Assembly: GCF_041146795.1 (NCBI RefSeq)
Contig: NC_135172.1
Coordinates: 34,457,623 to 34,521,622 of the forward strand
DNA length: 64,000 nt
Direction: 5' to 3'
Source of the DNA: Maylandia zebra
Taxonomy: Eukaryota > Chordata > Actinopteri > Cichliformes > Cichlidae
How positions within the stretch are numbered: the first letter of the stretch is position 1; each line of letters opens with the position of its first letter. The notes beneath the pieces were generated by a model. That model did not search any database, was not told where the DNA came from, and saw only the letters and a program-made list of their open reading frames with translations. A program made the position numbers and the translations under genes. This document shows positions 1-13,318 of this stretch, one piece after another.

Positions 1-1567
1 GAGAATGACTAATAAGAGATTCTGAATCACTCTCTCTGTTCTTTAACTCATTGTAATGAAATAATAACAAATGCAGGATCAAATACAGGACTCTACAAAA
101 GAAAAGAAAAATGAAATACGCAAGGCTGGCTTTAACATAAACCTTCTCTTTCTCAGCATGTTAACAACAGTCAGGGACTTTGAAGTTCGACACAAGAAAA
201 ACAAACCATCCAATCAGCATTAAGCAGTTGGTTATTTTGTTTTGAACGTGTAATGTAATGCAGAAAATAATGCACTCCTGTGCATGTGTGTATTTATGCT
301 TTCTGATGTGAGGTAACCTATGATGTTTGATTTAATCTTGGTAATTAGGTCTCGTGGAGTTCAGAAAAGAGTGCAAGTCTAGCCTGTGGTTTAATTGCAT
401 CATTGAATATGTTGTAATTTGGGCTTCCATTCACTTCTTATAATGCTATCGTGAGCCTCTGTTTTTCTTGCGTGATAACACAGATAAAAAAGACAGTGAG
501 AATAATAACTGGCTGTTCAACTAAGCGGCAAATGTCAGTGTGTGTTTATATCATCCTTTCTGCTTAAACCAGAAGTCAAATACAGCTCCTTGTAGTTTAC
601 CTGCTAGACTTTACAGTTGCTGAAAAGACTGGAGTTCATCCTTGCACAAGCAAACAGGAGAACATCTTATCGCCTTCAGTGGAGCTACTATTTATTTATT
701 TATAGCTGTTTCTAGAGTGGAGTAATTTAAGTATTAATTAAGCCTTCCAGTTCATCAACAGCCATAACACATCTCAGCTGTTCCTCGTGGACTTTGGTGT
801 TTTATGCATTTAATAAATATTCTCTGTGCATAATGTCAGCAATCCCATAACAGATATTTTTTTAAATCTATACATTAAAAAAAACCTTAAATGCAGTTTG
901 TTTGTTTTGCCTCAGCTGTAAATTCATGGAAAACCAAGTGGCAGGTTTTGAACTTTACGGCCCCCATGCTTTTGTGTGCACCAAGTAATGCAAGTATTGC
1001 ATTACTTTCATCAAATTACATTTTTCAGTAACAGAGTAATGTAATGTCCTACTGTGTTAAATTCAGTAATCACAACACAACTGCAATTATGTCGTTACTT
1101 GCATTACAGAGGTTCTGAATTTACTGTATCTGCATGGCAAGTGGATAGAAAAAAAAAACTTCAAACATGGCCTTTATCTTGCGCTACAGTAATCTTATTT
1201 TAGTTCAAGAGCAGGAGAAGGAAAATAATGGAGCAGTCTACACCTTTTGAGGAGTGAAAAACTTGTAGACTGCTCCCCCTACATGTTTTGAGGAGTGGAG
1301 TGAACAGTCGAATGAACAGGAGCACAATGGTAAAGTGAAAACTGGATCCAGGACAGAAATAAGTGGATTTTACTGCAAAAACAACTCCGGCTTTTTGCAA
1401 GAATCTGCACAGAAAGCTAGTAAAGAACCCAGAGTAAACATTTCAGATCACCATATGAAGTAATGTGAAAGCAATGTAAAGAGTAGTGTAATATTATGTC
1501 TCCAGGTCCATATTCAATTCAAAATCTTAGTATAATGGCAAATAAAGCACGGTCATAAAAAGCAATT
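1..1567. other. AT-rich intergenic DNA, no gene seen
   Basis: No protein family, RNA gene or transposon end could be recognised on either strand. Open frames here are short and contain nothing protein-like. A distal enhancer or a large intron of a gene outside the window cannot be excluded. Confidence 0.5.
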
Positions 1568-1575
1568 GCTATTAG

Positions 1576-2406
1576 TACGGCTGGGCCATATCATACCGTT
1601 CACGGTAATACCGGTATAATGTTAGGCAATGAAAATGAGAAAAAATTAGAAAATGAGATATCGCGATAGAATATGGGTAAAACGCACCTTTGTGTTCATA
1701 CGCACATGGCGGAAAAAGCACGGCAGCGACAGAGAATGAGAAGGGCGAAAGCGTATCGTTGAATGAAACAGATGAACCATGTTTACAATTGGTTTGTAAA
1801 CATGATGTAACTTCAGTGGTGTGGAACTGGTTTGGCTTTTGTCTGGCAGATGCACACCAAAGCACATTTTTGGTAGAGCATGCAAGCGGGCCGTCGTTAT
1901 TACGAACCAATTTTATGTGGTACGCGGCGCTAAAAAATCGCTCAAAAAATGTTTTAGTACGACTTTGCTAAGCTACGAAGCCGTACCGCTTGATGGATTG
2001 TCGGAGCATTACTGCTACTGTAGTCAGGAGCCTCGCAGAGTGATACGTACTGTGCTTTAACATAATATTACCGCATTGTGTGTATATAACCAACTTTTAA
2101 GTTTTGTGGGTATTATGCATGGTTACGCTCAGAATATGTCGGCCAATTTCCACTGGAAATGCCTTTTTGTTAAACTGTCAGCAAGGAATTTGCATTTGCG
2201 CTGTTACATTTTTATATAGCTTTAATGCACATAAAAAACAGCTGCTTGTTTAAGTGAAAATACATTGATGGGTTTTTTTCCACAAATAAAGTTAATGAGT
2301 TATTAAGTATTTTGTCTCGCATCAATTATATTGTCAGTAATATCGTTATCGCAAATTTTCAAATATATATCATGATAAATATTTCTGGCCATATTGCCCT
2401 GCCCTA
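1576..2406 (+). mobile_element. Non-autonomous hAT transposon with intact ends
   Basis: The element is flanked by identical 8-bp copies of GCTATTAG at 1568-1575 and 2407-2414, the target duplication length expected of hAT transposons. Its ends form an imperfect inverted repeat: TACGGCTGGGCCATAT on the left and, read inward from the right, TAGGGCAGGGCAATAT. Inside, around 1815-1900 on the plus strand, a short reading frame contains VVWNWFGF, which resembles the start of the BED zinc finger in hAT transposases and ZBED proteins. The frame soon degenerates and no catalytic RNase-H-like domain is visible. It is therefore probably a deletion derivative moved in trans by a full-length hAT. Ends and duplication are seen directly; the family assignment rests on known hAT features. 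Confidence 0.85.
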
Positions 2407-2414
2407 GCTATTAG

Positions 2415-5400
2415 TTTCAGCTGCATTTTATATTTAGCCAACAAAAGCTAACTAATATCTTGTGAACGCTTTCATGACAGCATGAAAATGTTAGCATTCA
2501 GCTTAAGTACAACTATAATAGCATACAGTGTCATAGAGGACAGTAACATTCAGGGTCCTTCCACAGTCTTTTGCTTTACTCTAATACAGCAGTTTAAAAC
2601 CTTTTTACACCTGACATGCCTCATTTTCAAAAGTCCAACAAGAAAAGTTCAAGCTTCACACTCCATCATTTTTTATCAAATTTTAACAATAAAACACTGC
2701 ATCCCACAACCGCACAAAGTAAACCGATGCATGTCTAAATCTGTTAAGAAGACGCAGACTGTCCCACCTGTATGCATATGGATCACACCTCCCAAACCAA
2801 TAAGATTTGAAAAGAAAGCAAAATCACACAAGTAGGAGCTGAATGTATGTCTGGGCAGGTAACATGGCCAGTATGTGCAGGTGGTGGTGTGATTATACTG
2901 AAAGTGAACGAACCTTAAGTCTTATTTAGCTCCATTGATACTGACTCAGAGTTGCATGTTTAGAATGGCTAAAAACCTTAATCGGCTTTGTATGTAGCCC
3001 TAGCTTCATTCTTGGAGTACTTCCCGGGAAAATATCAAGTATCATATCAGCCATCACTCACTGGATGCAGTCCCTAAGCATGAAATCACTTGAGTTGCAA
3101 CACTGACACCCACACACTGTTCCTGCCACGCAGACAGAAAAAGCAATCAAGGTATGACGGTTAGGATATGACATTCCAGGGAGTAAGCGCTGATTTTCTA
3201 CACAATTGGCATGCTGTGACATGGGGTAATAGTGGCAAATCCTAACAAGTCACTCTGTCAAACCACAACTGCACAATTTACATCTGTGGTTTACAACCTT
3301 CACAGCCTTTATATCTTGGGGTAGTTAGTTGGGTTTGGGAGTAAAGTGGTCTCTGTCACTTAGTATGGATATCATACTAAAGAGAAACAGAGCACAGGGT
3401 TGCATAGCTTAAGAAGAAGGAAGAATAGAGGAACAAATGTTAAGCCTGTTAAAAGTCCAGGGATCCATAGAAATCTCCAAGCATGGAAAAAAACATAAAT
3501 ATAATTGACTTGTAGATACAAGTAAATGCCTAACATATGTCATTATCTGAAAGAATTGTGAGACTACTTGAGTATCATAGGTGTAGTTTGTGAAGAGTTT
3601 TTATAACAATCATTTCACAGCCTCACAGTCACATTCACTGTTTTCATAGTAAAAATGTCCTTGAGATGTGTTGTTTTGTACAAGAGAGTGTGTTTGTACA
3701 ACTTCAGGGCTAGACCTCTAAATATCACACACCGAAAATATGTTTAACTTGACTTCCACTGAGAAAGATGAAGAGGTTCATACACTGACAAGATTTGGAC
3801 AACTGTGCAGTGGATTTTAAACTAAGCATTTAAGATGTGACTGTAGGGCAGCCTTTCAGAGTTTAGCAAACATAATGTATTAACAAACGCCAATGCTGCC
3901 AGTGGAAACAATGAACTAGTGTTTTTTGATGATGTACAGAGCTGCTGTCTCTGGTCTGATTCCGACAAATGCTGTGAAAATGAATAATGAACCAAAGCAT
4001 ACTGTGGAAGCAAACCACACCCAGACTTGCTCAAGGCAAAGAAAAGGAATGGGATAGATGATCAGGTGACCATCTATAGCTAAACTAGTCACCTGATCGC
4101 AACCCAAAAAAACATACTTTTCAGATATTGAAGAGAAAACTGAAGGTAGATACCCACAAACATAAATTATTAATGCAATGCTTTTTAAAAAAAACAACAA
4201 CTTTGATCTGAAGCTGAAAGACTGCACTTCGATCACATCTTGATTGTCTGAATTAAAATCCACTGCTGTGTTGTACAGAGGCATAATTACACAAAGTTTG
4301 CCATGCTTATGGACCTAACTGTACCTTCTAGCAGTACAGAAGGGTTTATTAAATAAAATAAAATCAGTCTTATATCATAAATGACTCGAAAGGTTCCATG
4401 TAAAATCCAACTGATGAGATTTCCCCGGTCTTGGGTTGCAAACCCTTTCTGTCTTTGACTATTGATTGAAAACGTTCTGCCAGTGAAGCCCTAAGACTTT
4501 AACATCGATGATTGCCGCAGGTGGAAATGGTTAATGGATAAATATCCTTAGCTTACTTCACCTGCTTTCATGTTTGTAGATCAGTGTCTGTGAATCAATA
4601 TCTGTCCTTGATAAATCTTCCCTGCATACAGTTGGCCCATCCTGACCAGGCAAATCAAATCTCTGGCCATCATACCATTACAAAAGAGTGGTCTGATGTC
4701 TGGGTGAAAGCACCGAGCCCTCAGCCAAGACATTTCTTTTTTATTGAAAAGAGAAAAAAACATATAAGAGGGCAAGAAGACACAAGAGGAGAGAAAAGGT
4801 TCCATTTTTAAGAAATTGGATGCAAGCATCAGAACAAACATGGGGTATTTTGTGTTCAGAAGACTACAATTCAGAGCAGGTCTATCTGTGCATAGTATAT
4901 ATGGTGTTAAGGATGGATGAAATGAATACAGTGTTCTTGTGACTGAAAGTAGCCAGTCATAACCTAATCTAAAATGCCCCCGGGACAAGAGTCCAAGTTG
5001 GCTTCTCTAAGGGCAAACCAATCGGTGTGCAGAGCGTTCAGGCGCAAACACAAATAAAAAATACATCAAATACAATAACCATGAAAAGCATCTATGTAAC
5101 TATTTTCTTTTCTTTCTTTCTTTCTATTTTCTTTCTAAATAGGATCAGACAATTACAATACATAACCATACTAAAATGTATCCTATTACAGCTATAAAAA
5201 GCTTTGACTGTTTTGTGAGGTCATTATATAATTTAAATTGCAGTCACAGTTTTCTATTTAGTTGTAATGCTCTTCTTTTTTTAATATCACAGTCAAGGAA
5301 ATGATCACAAAAAGCTCAACATTAGACCCTTACAGAACTACAACACTGACTGGTTTATCTGTATAGGGGCACTCTTAGCCTCCACTGACATATTGCACTA

Positions 5401-6400
5401 TGAGCTCTGTCTGAAGCTGCATTAGACAGCTGCGATGAAAGCTGTAAATTACCTGGCAGATATTGGCTAAGGTCTGACGATTTTTACTGTCACTTTTTTC
5501 TTTTTTAATCAAGTGATTACATAAGAACAATAAATTTACAGTTAAAGAGAAGACACCTTACTTGTTGATGTTACATGGTCCTTAGCTGCAGATGAAAAAT
5601 GTTAGGAAACTGGAACTTTTTAGGCACATACAGCAATAACATTGCCGTAAAGCAAAAGGAAATATAAATACGTCTCATATACAACTTACATCTTTGCAGT
5701 TTTGTGTTAATGCAAAACACTAAAACTTGCTTTGCTGGAAGAGCTTGTCTACTTCATGGCTTTGCTAGAGATATTTATCACAACTCAACTTTTCCACAAT
5801 CCGATTTAAGTGATCACGGACCTTTCGTTCCACATTAACAAACCACACGAGATAAACTAACACTGGCATTTCATATTATTTAGTTATCTGATGTCCCATC
5901 CCTTTAGAACAGCCCAAATTAACTGGTCCGAATTTATATTAAAGGCTATCTGTGCTTCCGATGATAACTGACGGAAGAAGAGGCACATTTAACAAGGTTT
6001 GCCAGTCCCTTCATGTGCCCGGCGCACTCACATATCCTTGAGAATCAGTCATACAAGAGCACAGAGGCGTGGAAGACAAGAAGGACTTTGTGAATGACAA
6101 GAAGGATTGCAACTGTGTAAATGCATTCAATAAGAACAGTCCTAACACTTTAAAAGCAAAAAGGAAACAATCACCTAAAGCCTCAGCTTGTAGAACACTT
6201 CTAAAAGCTGAGCTTCACATTTCAGTCAATGATGCCGGAGAAAAATTATGCCGGCTCCAAAAAAATAAATGAATAACACTTAAACAATGTCCCTCAATAG
6301 AGAAACTCGCATGTGACAACCAGAATTTTCAGTCATCACTTTTTGTGATGACAGAAACCAGAAAATCAGATAAACAGTGCGAACTCCAACCAGTTTGTTT
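2415..6400. other. Intergenic DNA, no gene seen
   Basis: AT-rich sequence without a recognisable exon, RNA gene or repeat end. The longest open frames (about 135 codons near 4581-4988 on the minus strand and 122 near 3916-4284) have no family resemblance and no splice context I trust, and look like chance. Confidence 0.45.
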
Positions 6401-6419
6401 TCTTTTCTTTCTTTTTTTT

Positions 6420-6810
6420 TTTTTACCTATGCTTCCAGACCTCCTCTTGCGCTCTTGGCACCCCCACACTGCCCGCTGTTCATCCGGCCCATCACAGCAG
6501 GTAGGTCCACAGCAGACAGACTATGTATTACAGTGTCCAGAGGCAGATTTATAAAGTAAGAACGAAAAAACAACCTGTGAGTTCTCAAATTAGCTCTAGT
6601 CCAGTTAAGCAGCACTGGGTCTTTTTGTTTCTTTCACTCTTGATGTCTGTAAATCACTTTTTAAAGTAAATGTCGCTCTCTTTGCAGTGCGGTCCGCTGT
6701 GCGCTGTACTCAACGCTGCGCTCTTAATGGCGCTCCGCGCTCCTGTATTTCACAGAAAGCGATGTAGAACAAGGACTCCAACTTCCGGTGTCAAGTTTCA
6801 AAATACAACT
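6420..6810. promoter_or_regulatory. Locally GC- and CpG-richer segment, possible promoter or first exon
   Basis: This stretch is clearly richer in GC and CpG than its surroundings, with several GCGC groups at 6690-6760 and an ETS-like ACTTCCGG at 6781-6788. A second ETS-like ACTTCCGGGAGG lies about 1 kb away near 7851. Such composition often marks a vertebrate transcription start, but no coding exon could be recognised. The direction of any transcript is unknown. Confidence 0.25.
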
Positions 6811-7042
6811 CCACATGATGAACGGCAGGAACAATGTATGTGTGTTTCTATACCTGAGTCAGTCTGTATAAGCACAAGCACTATCAGAATTGTAATAATT
6901 TCGGTGGTGACATTTATTTACCCATATAAATAAAAATGATTAGACTTTAACAAATGAATGTGGCAATAGAAGGTGATTTAACATTAGGTGCACGAATAAA
7001 ATGAGCAGGAAAAAAGATGCTGGAGAAAAAAAGGCCTGCGGG

Positions 7043-7098
<56 letters not shown>
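7043..7098. repeat. (GATA)n microsatellite
   Basis: About fourteen tandem GATA units, slightly degraded at the right end. Confidence 0.95.
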
Positions 7099-7239
7099 TG
7101 ATATGATAAAATGAATAAAAATGCAAAATATATTATATATATTATAAAATATTATAAAATATTGTTCAAGTAAAGTTAGAAAAAACAATTAGGAAAAAAA
7201 TAACAGGTATAACAAATAAAATGACTGGACAAAACCAGG

Positions 7240-7545
7240 AAATAACTGTCCATCAATCCATTTCTTACCAGTTATTCAGTTCATGGTCGGTGGGAACGTA
7301 GCCTATCCCAGCTACTATAGGCCAGTCTGTGCAGGGCTAACACAGAGAGACACAAAATATTCACAACTATGGATAATTCAGAATCACCAGTTGCTGGAGA
7401 ACCCAGAGAAAGTCACGCAGATAAATGGAGAACATGCAAAATGCGTACAGAAAGCCTTCACCGAACAGTGGATTTGAACCCACTGCTTGTTATGAGGCAG
7501 CATTGCTAACTACACCGTGCCATCGTGCTGTTCTCAAAAAAAAAG
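7240..7545. repeat. Dispersed teleost repeat, diverged copy
   Basis: The text CCATCAATCCATTTCTTACC, followed by a 'cctatcccagct' segment and, near 7470, a 'gatttgaaccca' segment, matches in order the repeat copies at 13319-13601, 34728-34826 and 52736-52851. It is an old interspersed repeat of unassigned class; no coding potential is visible. Confidence 0.6.
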
Positions 7546-8196
7546 AAAAAGAAAAAAAGGTCAGAAATATAAAACCCAGTGACACCCAGGGTCTAGGTAA
7601 AGCCGACGATATAACGTGTCATACATTTATTTCAAAGGTGTTTAATTTTCCTCATTTTTCTTTTTCCAAATGTCGCAACATGTTGTGATACCTGTAAAAC
7701 TGGTATTCGCTTCGATTGCAGATACTTTCTTAGTACAACTGTATGATGGATATTTTATTTAGGCTATAAATTTTACACCTTTCCCTCGTAAATCCATATA
7801 CAAAAGTTAATTTGGCATGATTTGATTTATTATGAAACGAAATTCGCTTAACTTCCGGGAGGCTTATTCCTAAACATGGTTAGCTTTATGTAGGTCCGTT
7901 CCCACCGGTACTTTTAACTGAATGTGATTGAATGTTTTTCCTTTCTAACTCAAGTGTTGGCCCTGAAGAGGCGATCACAGCAGAGTTTTCCATCTGGAAT
8001 ATATATAATAAAAATAAAATACTAAATAAGTAATCACTTGATGGTTACCAGTGACACACAGTGATTGGAGTGGGGAGTGGGTGGGAAGAAGTGAAAATAG
8101 ACATCATTAAATAAACGCAATACATAAATAAATAAATAAAATAAAATAAAACTATCCAGCAGACTCAAGAGGTAACACGAATAAATGACTCCAAAG
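7546..8196. other. Intergenic DNA with low-complexity AT stretches
   Basis: No gene recognised. An AAATA-rich simple stretch lies near 8123-8152. Confidence 0.5.
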
Positions 8197-8306
8197 TCAG
8201 CACATCTTAAGAGATTCGTTGTGTGCACTTTTTAATGTTTGGTAACATTGAAGCTCCAGTGGTTTGCTGGCAGTAAGGAATCCATCACGATTCCGCCCCC
8301 AGTATC
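8197..8306 (-). other. Candidate terminal coding exon, gene unknown
   Basis: On the minus strand a long pyrimidine tract ending in TTTCCCTTTTAG is followed by an open stretch of about 36 codons that begins YWGRNRDGFL and ends in TGA. The composition looks protein-like and the acceptor is good, but a stretch this short can stay open by chance roughly one time in five. I do not recognise the protein and found no convincing partner exon upstream. Treat it as a hypothesis only. Confidence 0.2.
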
Positions 8307-9356
8307 CTAAAAGGGAAACAAAAAACAGAAAACGTCAGTAAGAGGCGGCATTTAGCTGATAAATAAATAAATAAATAATTAAGTAAGTAAATCTTGTCCA
8401 CTCTTAGCCATGGATGCAATTAAAAACATGATTACATGCAACATTGCAATAAAAAATACACTGCAAAATGAGGAAGTCATTTTCATACTGGTCAGAAAAT
8501 AACCTAGTTTTATTGTTTTAAAGTGTGTTTGTGTGAGGTATACTACCTCCCTCTAATCCTAGATGTTTGTAGGCAACTCAACTCAGAAATACCTGCACAG
8601 AAATACTTTGAATGGGACAAAGCATAATTTACCCATCAACACGAGAGAACAAAAAAGAAAAGAAAAAGAAAATAGCAAGTATATGGTATATAGAATACCA
8701 CAGGAAGCCCTTTCCAATGGGTGCCAGCAGGAATAGGATATTAAGAAATTAGGGGTGTGAATTCAAAAGATTTCTGATAGCTCATCTGATTTCTCTATTA
8801 AGAACAATGCATTCATAAGAGCAGCTGAGAAACTGCTCAGACTTTTCTACTCCCAGGAGTTGATCACAGCTTGAGGAAGTAAAAAAGAGTGGAAAAAAGT
8901 CAAATATCAAAAGCAACCAAAATGACATTTGATTTGTGTTTTGTTGCATGATATATGAAAGAGTAAATGAACTTAGACAACAACCTAAACATCTGCACTA
9001 CATTAGAATTCTGACAGAAGTTTATATGTAAGAAATATTAAATGTCAGTTTGCATTTTGAATTAAGCATTTACTTTTACGTGGCATTTACCAATCAAAGG
9101 ACAGCGCTGTCCTGCTTGGTTCTGTGGCAAACAATGGCACGTGTGATATGAGCAAGGTTTTCGTTTCTCTTTTTGACCTTTGTTTCTTTACACAGAAGAC
9201 GTTACATGGGGGTTTTTTTTGTGTACAATAAAACAAGACTTCAAAGACTTTGTTCATGATATTGAGCTCATCATTGATAACTATAGCAAACAAAAGTAAT
9301 CTATTTAGGTATTCCAGAGCCTAATATAATAATGAACATGTGCTAATGAACATGAC
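8307..9356. other. Intergenic DNA, no gene seen
   Basis: Nothing recognisable apart from short AAATA-type simple repeats near 8360. Confidence 0.45.
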
Positions 9357-10419
9357 AGATCCACTGGGGTGCCCCAGGGATCTGTCCTCGGGCCCCTTCT
9401 TTTCATCATCTACCTTCTTCCACTCGGACATATTTTTCGTAAATATAATATTCAGTTCCACTGCTACGCCGATGACACCCAGCTCTATCTCTCTACCAAA
9501 CCTGACTCTACTCTTCCTCCACCCTCCCTCATCCTCTGTCTAGCTGAACTTAATTCTTGGTTCTCCTCCAACTTTCTTAAACTCAACAGCAATAAATCGG
9601 AACTTCTTCTGGTTGGCACTAAACGACTGCTATCCAGAATTAACAATTTCTCTCTCACCATCAATAACTCGCTGGTCCCTATCTCTCCCTCTGTGAAAAG
9701 CTTGGGTGTCATTCTCGATAGCACATTATCCTTTAACTCACATATCAATAATATTACACGTGCAGCATATTTCCAACTCCGTAACATTAATCGCCTCCGC
9801 CCCTTCCTCACACCTCACGCCACTGCCATTCTCATCCATAATCTTGTTATCTCTAGAATTGACTACTGCAACTCATTATTATTTGGCCTTACACAAAAAT
9901 CTATCAACAAGCTCCAACGTGTCCAGAACTCTGCTGCCCGTATTATTACTAGGACTTCTTCTACCCACCACATCTCCCCAATCCTGAAGCAACTTCACTG
10001 GCTCCCGGTCAAATTTCGCATCCATTTTAAAATAATTCTGTATACATTCAAGGCTATTCATTCTCTCTCTCCACCGTACCTCTCTGACTTATTACAGATG
10101 AAGCTCCCATCCCGCTGCCTCAGATCTTCATCTTCTCTTTCTCTCTCTGTTCCCTCTGCTCGTCTGATCACAATGGGAGGGAGGGCCTTTAGCTGCTCTG
10201 CCCCTCGACTTTGGAATTCCCTACCCCCGGACCTCAGAAATATTAGTTCATTCTCTCTTTTTAAGTCCACCCTCAAAACTCATCTGTTTAAAATTGCCTA
10301 TTCTTAAATTTCTGTATGTTTTAACTTTTATCTTCTATTTTTATCATTGTGTATATTTCCAGTTTTTATCTGTTGTACAGTGTCCTTGGGTGCTTTGAAA
10401 GGCGCTATTTAAATAAAAT

Positions 10420-10449
<30 letters not shown>
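9357..10449 (+). mobile_element. 5'-truncated L2-like LINE with open reverse transcriptase end
   Basis: An open frame of 312 codons (9369-10307) covers the C-terminal half of an L2/CR1-type reverse transcriptase. It contains the fingers-palm motif [11 protein letters not shown], the catalytic [13 protein letters not shown] box (YADD), the thumb motif [11 protein letters not shown], the RIDYCNSLL block and the HWLPV block. After the stop, a short 3' region ends in GGCGCTATTTAAATAAAATG and an (ATT)n tail near 10421-10449, as in fish L2 elements. The copy starts abruptly just upstream of the PQGS motif, so it is a normal 5'-truncated insertion. The undisturbed frame suggests a fairly recent one. 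It cannot be autonomous because the endonuclease and the first reverse transcriptase motifs are absent. Confidence 0.88.
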
Positions 10450-10450
<1 letters not shown>

Positions 10451-12197
10451 GTTTTCTTATTATTTTATTACAGACAGTATGTCTGCAGCTATTCCTTTGA
10501 CTCCCCTGCCTTCCTGAATGTCCATGAGGCAGTTTTGGTTTGGCAGTGTAGAGAATAGGTAATGACACAATATCAGTTTTCATATTTTATATCATACAGA
10601 AGTTTTTTAAATAAGCTGTTTCAAAAAACAATTTCACCATGTGGTAATACAGAAACAAGTTAGATAACATGCTTGTAGGCGACTGAGACCGCTGAAGCAT
10701 GAAAGTGGGGGTCATGTAGAAAACCCACATGCTGATAAAGCAACAAGATTCATGAGGGAAATGATACTGGAAACCATGTTTATTATCCCGTCTCTTCAAT
10801 TTCAGCTCTGTAAACTGGCTATACGCCTGCAGTAACACAGGGTCCTCAACCATCAGGAAAATGAAAATATGGTTAAATGGAAGTTCAGTTCATTTTAAAA
10901 GAAAATTTGCCTCTTCTGTGTCAAAAAGGACATACAGTTTCAACTGCTGACATTTTTGTCACAGATGATGCTCATAAAAATGACAAATTAGCATTAAATT
11001 TTGCTCATTTCTCTTGAACATTTGCAGCCTTTATTTTTTTTACAGACAGTGATAAACAGAAAGTAAAGAGAGGAGGTGAGTGCTGTACGTTGGCATCGGT
11101 GATGCTGGTCAGGAGAGAGCCGCCATGTGAATTTTAAACTGATAACACGATGATTCAGGGGGAAAATGAATGGGCCATGAGGCACGGATAGACTGGAGTA
11201 ATGAATGAAGCAATATGGTACAGAGAATGAAGCAGTAAGAAGTAAAATGTGCCAAAACTTAGCTGACCAGCGAGGGGTCTGCTGTAGAAGGCTTGAGCGC
11301 TACCAATCAATTTTCAAGAGAAACAGACAAACAGCAGCGAAAACATTGCTTGGCAGAGTAATAAGTACGTCAGAAGGAAGACATATCGAACCGAAATGTT
11401 GTTGTGCATACAAAAGCATTTACAGTGCACTGAAGCGCATTTATTCTTCCAAATGAGTGGTTTAAACACAGAGATTTTAAAATGTCTGACTATCTGCAAG
11501 TTTAATTTACTCCCTGAATTTTCTTTTCCACATTATGCCATTAAAATCGTTTGTTTTCTGATGATTGTCACTTTAATTCCTCGTGGTAATTAATTAACCA
11601 TGATAAGAGTTGAGGAATGAAATCCAGCCCAGTCACATCACGATTCATCATTCTGGAATGGATTTGAGCGATGAGGCTTATTTTTTAAATCACATGGCAG
11701 GACCTTGAGCTGAGAAGCCTGCCGTCAGCTGCCACAGCCTTTGCATGAAAGTCACAAAAAAGCTTCATAAATCTGTCAGATATGTCTGAATATTTTTTTT
11801 TCTGAGTTAGCCTCTTATTTCATGTTAGACATTATTGTCTTTCTCCTCTTCCTCAGTCTGCCTCCTCTTTCCTCGTATTGTAGGTGGTGCAAATCAGTAA
11901 GTGTTGCCTCTGACCTTGAGCTGCTAAAGCTTCATCTTAAAGCACGATTCTCAAACGTATGCTGGGCAAGGACGAATACTAGCAGCAGTGTTTTACGTTT
12001 TATTTTTTGCAATACGAATGATAAAAAAAACTGTTATTCAAGCTGTGAAATTGAATTGAATGTTTAGGTTCACAGAGAGTTGGAAGCTGAATGATTAACG
12101 TGTAAAAAATATTTCCCAGAAACATCTAGTTTCCAGTCAGCTGAGAGCAGTTTAATCAATGAACAAAGAATCATTTATTTATGACATCGGTCCCTCT

Positions 12198-12200
<3 letters not shown>
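10450..12200. other. Intergenic DNA with one unexplained 88-codon frame
   Basis: No gene recognised. A minus-strand open frame at 10587-10853 begins MVEDPVLLQAYSQF and overlaps a possible acceptor (GTTACTGCAG followed by GCGTATAGCC). It matches no family I know and is not called as a gene. Confidence 0.4.

Positions 12201-12228
<28 letters not shown>
12201..12228. repeat. Poly-C tract (28 C)
   Basis: An uninterrupted run of C. A second, 30-C run lies less than 300 bp away at 12493-12522. On the opposite strand both are poly-G and could form quadruplex structures. The exact length is likely to be uncertain in any assembly. Confidence 0.9.
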
Positions 12229-12229
<1 letters not shown>

Positions 12230-12489
12230 TTCCAGACATGCTCTGTTTTGAATCAAAATTTTGTCTCATACATTTTTTCCACAAAAAAAGGTGTTATGTA
12301 TTTAGTAAAATCAGTTTATAGTTTTGTGGTACTACTTTCTGTGTAAAGTAGAGAACACCAAGTGTGGTGCATGTGCGCATTGATATGCCTGTGCGTTCCC
12401 ACAACATGGTTATTAAAGTAAGTTACTAACAACCAAAACGGTGTTGTTACTTTACCAGTTAAGTTATAAGAGAGAACATAACAAAAGGA

Positions 12490-12492
<3 letters not shown>

Positions 12493-12522
<30 letters not shown>
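12493..12522. repeat. Poly-C tract (30 C)
   Basis: Second of two uninterrupted C runs. The flanks differ from those of the first run, so this is not a simple local duplication. Confidence 0.9.
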
Positions 12523-13318
12523 TTCCTTATTCAGTTACTAGACAAATATTGTGACTTTCAAAAGTTTAACCAATTCGTGGAAACCACTATTTGAGGTCAC
12601 TTAGATGATCCATTCTCCATGTATGTGGTGCGGAAAAGTCAAATTTCCACTTGACTATTAGTAACTAATTGGCTTCCAAACCAGTGTTAGGACCACAAGG
12701 CGCTGAAAAACTCTGAAAGCGCTTGGATTAAGGATGACAGAAAATTTAATTGCAATTTAATTGCAATACTTAAAAAGTGTGAAATTATATTTTTTATTGG
12801 AGAGACCTTAAAAGTTTGGGCCTTTGCAGAAAATGAAGACCACTTTACTCCAAACTCACTTGTAACTATTATCCTGCTCACATCAGGCTATACTGCATCA
12901 GTATATGACCTGTGGGCTGTTATGGAATAGTGATGGAGCATGAGACTGCTGTTTGACTGGGCATTGGTTTTCAAATAAAAGCTACAAAGCGGTGTGATGG
13001 ACCGAGCAGTGAAGGAAACTTAGGCACAGGTTAAAGTCCAAAAAATGATTTTTTATTTAACCCAAAAAACATAATTGGTTAACTCATGCAAAAAGAATCA
13101 AAATCTTGGGCCCATAAAAGAGGTCAAACTAACAAAACTCTACTCAAAGTTAACAACACAACTGATAACTCAGACAAACTGACCCAACTGAACGAGACAA
13201 AGGGGAAACTTAAATAGTGGCTGATCAGCCCACAAAAACAGGAAAAGGGGTAAAACACACAAAACCTAACTAAACCAAACATAATGAACTCCAATTCCCC
13301 ACCCAGCTGCCTTAGGTA

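Noticed and set aside
4581-4988. Minus-strand 135-codon frame
   Set aside because: No family resemblance, no domain pattern, no convincing splice context.
13000-13318. LTR-like look (polyadenylation-type words, AAC-rich sequence) left of the repeat at 13319
   Set aside because: No terminal dinucleotides, primer site or coding part could be found.
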